A stretch of DNA of 39,639 bases, from IMG/VR virus record IMGVR_UViG_3300030107_004353, positions 1 through 39,639 of that record. One strand, written 5' to 3'. The position numbers and the translations under genes are program-made. A model generated the notes under the pieces. It was not told the origin of the DNA. It worked only from the letters and a program-made list of their open reading frames with translations, and searched no databases. Shown one piece after another: positions 36,488 through 39,639 of the stretch. Source of the stretch: a virus. The first letter of the stretch is position 1; each line of letters starts with the position of its first letter.

Positions 36488-38955
36488 TGCCCTCAAATTA
36501 CGATGTCAAAATAACAAAAACTGACGGAAGTAGCAATGAAGTATTGCTAACTTTGGACAGAGGCGAAGCAAGTGGAGGATACTCAGTAGAGCATGTGTCT
36601 CCTGCTCCTCCCAACCAAGCATCAGATGCAGCAAACTATCAACAGCAATCACCAGACTTAGGTCTTGTATTAGACCAAGACACATTTCACAGAGGATTTG
36701 GACAATCTCTATTAGAGCGTTTTGATGACGCAAGTACAGCTAATGCTGCTAAAAGTCGTTACGCCTACTCTGACAAGGTGTTAGGTATGTTTAAAGGTGA
36801 GTTAGTAATGGGTTACAAAGAGGATGATGTTGGAGTTATATTAAAAAATGGTTCTTTAGAAGATGGAACTGTAACAGACTGGACAGGAAGTAGCGTTACT
36901 GTTGCTATAGAATCCACAACAGTTCGTACTGGAAGTTATAGCCTAAAGGCTACTTTAGGTTCAAACAGTGGAACAGTTAGTCAGGCTTATGCAGGAACAG
37001 TAAGTGTGTTAAGAAGCAGAGAAGTTACATTTTCTGCTTTTGTAAGAAGGTCAAGTGGTTCAGGAACCATTACAGCTAAGATTACAGATAGCGCAGGAAC
37101 TACTACAGGCACAAGTTCTACAAGTGCTGCAGCAAGTGACTGGGAGGTAGTATATGCAACCAGAACTATTGATTCTGGTGCAACAAGCCTTACCTTTACT
37201 TTAACTGGAAGCGCCGATGAAGATGTATTTTTTATAGATGATATTAATGTGACTCCTACTGGAGGAGTAAACTGGACTACGCCACAAGAATTTGAAGGCA
37301 ACGTGTATGCAGCAGCAGGTAGGTGCGTATATAAATGGGATGATTCCAATGAATATTGGCACGTAGTTTATGCTGATGCAGCGTATGATATTACAGACAT
37401 GATTAGCTTTGACGGAGCTTTATACATAGCGTTTGGAACAAGTCAGGTCTACTACAGAAGTACAGACGGAACTACTTGGGCAGTGCCTAGTACCAATTCA
37501 GGTAATGCACGATTTGCTACATATTTTGAAAGAGCAAGGAATGCTAGTGGAAACTATGCTTTATTTAAGAATAGAGCTAACTATGTAAACGTATCTACAG
37601 ACCCAAGCGATACAGCTAACTGGGGAAGCGAGATACAGGTAGGTGACTCTGATAGAAACATAACTAGCCTTACGTCTGCCAATGATATTTTATATGTAGG
37701 AAGAGAAGACGGGTTGTTTTCTTATGACAGAGCAACTCAAAAATTCAGAGACCTGCAACCTGAAGCAAACTTCTTCCCGGACTCAAATAACTTTAAATCA
37801 TCTATAGGTAGAGCAGGAAGTCTGTTTGCATCTGGAGGAGACCAATCGTTTTGGTCTATAGGAGACGGTTTCTTTGATGGAGCAAAGAATTGGACGGACC
37901 TATCCTATTTATTTAAAGCTGCAGGTATACGTGGGTACGGAGGCAGAGTTACTGCTGTAACTCAAGATAGAAACAACTTGTTCGTAGCTTTAGCTGATGA
38001 CTTAGAGGGAGACGCAGGCTTTTCGTATGACTTTCCCTTTACATTTGCAGGAGCCGGGAAATCTAAAGCTGTAAAATTACTAGGAGTAAGAACTCAGCGT
38101 GAGTCAGCGACTGACAACCCAGAGACAGTGGCTCACTCTATATCCAATTTCAATGTATCTGAAATTACAGCTATGGGTAAATTTAAAGGTGCAGATGCAG
38201 TAAGAACTAGCATGTTTGTGCTAGGAAACAAGATTGAAGATGATTTGGCTGCAATATCAAACGACACAAGTTTAAGAGCAATTAGGCTTAGAATGCCTAT
38301 AAGAAACGAAAACCCTGCCCTTAACTCTTTATCTGAGCATAGTTTATCTGGAGCTTTCTATACTTCTTGGGTTAATTTTAACTTTCCTGATGTAGAAAAA
38401 AGCGCAGTAAAGATAAACATAACAGGCAAGAACTTAGATTCTAATAAGTATGTAACTGTATCTTACAAGACCGATGATGATACCGATGATGATACTTCAG
38501 GCTGGACTGTGTTTGGTTCTGATGGTAAAGCAACATCAGCTTCTACAACTATAACTTCAAGTATTCAGCTTAACTTTAAACGTATTAGATTTAAATTAGC
38601 ATTTACCACTAATGATGCTTCAAGTTCGCCTATTATTACAGGGTTTGTGTTTCATTCTATGTGGAATCCTGTTGAGTTTAGGAAATGGGGAGTGGTAGCT
38701 AAACTAAGCGATAAACGTAGCTTAGCAATGCGAAGAGTTAGAAACCAAACACTTCGTACAGCAGACCTTAATAATCTGGAGACCTTGAGAAAAGAACCTC
38801 TTATACTTTATACTGACCTTGATGGCACAAGTCATTACGTTAGCATGAGGTATAGGGACGAGTTAATCAAATCTCGAATACAATCGACAAGAAACGTACA
38901 ACTTGACCAGACTAGGAGGTTAGTCCTAGAACTCACGGAGGTGAAAACAAGCTAA
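36487..38955 (+). CDS. Large tail protein, nozzle-like, with beta-propeller and carbohydrate-binding-like insert
   Basis: An 822-aa protein starting in a TGATG overlap. Residues about 116-257 form a beta-sandwich resembling the insert of the previous protein (NGSLEDGTVTDW, RTGSYSLKATLGSNSG, REVTFSAFVRRSSG, EDVFFIDDINV). From 260 to about 520, repeats of short strands with aromatic turns (NVYAAAGRCVYKWDDSN, ALYIAFGTSQVYYRSTDG, ILYVGREDGLFSYDR, GSLFASGG) suggest a beta-propeller like the nozzle (tubular protein B) of T7-type tails. The C-terminal part is beta-rich. Size is close to that of such nozzles. The identity is inference from fold-like patterns, not a recognised family. Confidence 0.55.
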   Translation: MPSNYDVKITKTDGSSNEVLLTLDRGEASGGYSVEHVSPAPPNQASDAANYQQQSPDLGLVLDQDTFHRGFGQSLLERFDDASTANAAKSRYAYSDKVLGMFKGELVMGYKEDDVGVILKNGSLEDGTVTDWTGSSVTVAIESTTVRTGSYSLKATLGSNSGTVSQAYAGTVSVLRSREVTFSAFVRRSSGSGTITAKITDSAGTTTGTSSTSAAASDWEVVYATRTIDSGATSLTFTLTGSADEDVFFIDDINVTPTGGVNWTTPQEFEGNVYAAAGRCVYKWDDSNEYWHVVYADAAYDITDMISFDGALYIAFGTSQVYYRSTDGTTWAVPSTNSGNARFATYFERARNASGNYALFKNRANYVNVSTDPSDTANWGSEIQVGDSDRNITSLTSANDILYVGREDGLFSYDRATQKFRDLQPEANFFPDSNNFKSSIGRAGSLFASGGDQSFWSIGDGFFDGAKNWTDLSYLFKAAGIRGYGGRVTAVTQDRNNLFVALADDLEGDAGFSYDFPFTFAGAGKSKAVKLLGVRTQRESATDNPETVAHSISNFNVSEITAMGKFKGADAVRTSMFVLGNKIEDDLAAISNDTSLRAIRLRMPIRNENPALNSLSEHSLSGAFYTSWVNFNFPDVEKSAVKINITGKNLDSNKYVTVSYKTDDDTDDDTSGWTVFGSDGKATSASTTITSSIQLNFKRIRFKLAFTTNDASSSPIITGFVFHSMWNPVEFRKWGVVAKLSDKRSLAMRRVRNQTLRTADLNNLETLRKEPLILYTDLDGTSHYVSMRYRDELIKSRIQSTRNVQLDQTRRLVLELTEVKTS

Positions 38956-39639
38956 TGGCAAACGAATTTAAACATAAAACCGTAGGCACCCAGCTTACGC
39001 AGACAGAATGGGAAGCTGTTGGTGGACACGTATTTGACAGCCAAGCTGCCGGAGATACAGTTTATGCAAGCTCTACAACGCAGTTATCAAGACTAGGCAT
39101 AGGCACAGCAGGCAAGGTTCTTATGGTTAACTCTGGCGCATCAGCTCCAGAGTGGTCAGCAGCACTAACAGGAGTAACTTCTATATATGCTACTGATTTA
39201 ATAATAGGCGAGGACTCACAGACTGCCATAGACTTTGGTACTACTAATGAAATTGATTTTAAAGTAGACAATGCAGCAAGATTAACTTTAACTACTGGAG
39301 CATTATATCCTGTAACTGACAACCAAATAGACTTAGGCACAGCTTCACTTGAGTTTAAAGATGCTTACTTTGATGGAACAGTAACAGCAGATGCTTTTGC
39401 AGGACCTCTTACAGGTAATGCAGATACTGCTACTCTTGCAACTACAGTAACTATTACAGACAACGAATCTACTAACGAAGATAATGCAGTTGTATTTACA
39501 GCAGGTGGTGACGTAGACGGAGGAAGCCTTGGTTTAGAATCTGATGGTAATTTAACATATAACCCAAGTACAGGAAGACTTACAGCCACTCAGCTTGCAG
39601 GTACAATACAGACAGCAAGTCAAACTAACATAACAGGGG
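38955..39639 (+). CDS. Tail fibre protein, N-terminal part (continues at base 1)
   Basis: Starts in a TAATG overlap with the previous stop. The frame runs open to the end of the window and, through the 78-base overlap, continues in frame at base 2 (39561 is equivalent to base 2). The N-terminal 40 residues (MANEFKHKTVGTQLTQTEWE, VFDSQAAGDTVYAS) are the probable tail-binding part. Then follow Thr/Gly/Ala-rich strands with LGTASLEFKDAYFDGTVTA, typical of phage fibres. The block TDNESTNEDNAVVF with DGNLTYNPSTG is repeated with changes further on at about 505-640. Full product length is 683 aa. Confidence 0.85.
   Translation, partial: MANEFKHKTVGTQLTQTEWEAVGGHVFDSQAAGDTVYASSTTQLSRLGIGTAGKVLMVNSGASAPEWSAALTGVTSIYATDLIIGEDSQTAIDFGTTNEIDFKVDNAARLTLTTGALYPVTDNQIDLGTASLEFKDAYFDGTVTADAFAGPLTGNADTATLATTVTITDNESTNEDNAVVFTAGGDVDGGSLGLESDGNLTYNPSTGRLTATQLAGTIQTASQTNITG
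39560..39639. repeat. Terminal overlap, right copy
   Basis: The last 80 bases repeat bases 1-80 with one mismatch, at the penultimate base. The mismatch sits at the very end of the contig, where assembly errors are common. The non-redundant genome is 1-39559. Confidence 0.9.

Overview
The window is almost certainly one complete genome of a tailed double-stranded DNA phage, assembled as a circle. Bases 39560-39637 repeat bases 1-78 exactly, so the non-redundant length is about 39,559 bp. The tail fibre gene cut at the ends is restored, in frame, when they are joined. The layout is two convergent gene blocks. A plus block (about 17974 through the junction to 5835) carries packaging, head, ejection, tail, fibre and probable lysis genes. 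A minus block (17203 down to 5947) carries replication, recombination and many small accessory genes. No integrase, CI-like repressor, tRNA or CRISPR array is visible, so a lytic life style is likely. Good Shine-Dalgarno sites (often AAGGAGAACA or GAGGAGCAAGA) and sigma70-like promoters argue for a host with ordinary bacterial initiation signals. The fibre style resembles marine phage proteins, but the host cannot be named from the sequence. The probable nozzle-like tail protein and giant ejection-type protein suggest a short-tailed (podovirus-like) particle; this is inference.

Plus block, in order: small and large terminase (17974-20146), portal, a 68-aa protein, a 939-aa coiled-coil protein with 11-residue repeats, a 2072-aa giant protein, scaffold, major capsid protein, several small head or neck proteins, a 450-aa and an 822-aa tail protein that share a carbohydrate-binding-like beta-sandwich, a 683-aa fibre across the junction, and a kelch-like 310-aa fibre. 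Small overlapping genes follow (2377-5835). They include three micro membrane proteins, probably lysis-related, a 436-aa membrane-anchored beta-rich protein, and two tiny zinc-binding proteins. No canonical endolysin is recognisable.

Minus block, in transcription order: a zinc-finger protein and a 61-aa protein, a terminator, a structured non-coding stretch, about nine small unknown genes chained by ATGA overlaps, a second promoter, a MoxR-like AAA+ ATPase with a VWA-domain partner, two unknown proteins with a zinc-ribbon/acidic protein between them, a RecT-like annealing protein, a small zinc protein, a DnaC-like helicase loader and a PD-(D/E)XK nuclease. No DNA polymerase, primase or replicative helicase is present, so the phage probably loads the host helicase through its DnaC-like protein.

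The control region is about 16.03-17.97 kb. It holds two non-coding stretches dense in perfect hairpins, an operator-like inverted repeat, a good promoter whose predicted transcript starts at the first codon of the small terminase gene, and two promoter or leader modules whose sequences recur elsewhere in the minus block. The most unusual items are the MoxR/VWA pair, the hairpin-rich region before the terminase, the duplicated AT-rich leader hairpins, the giant protein and the membrane-anchored beta-rich protein.
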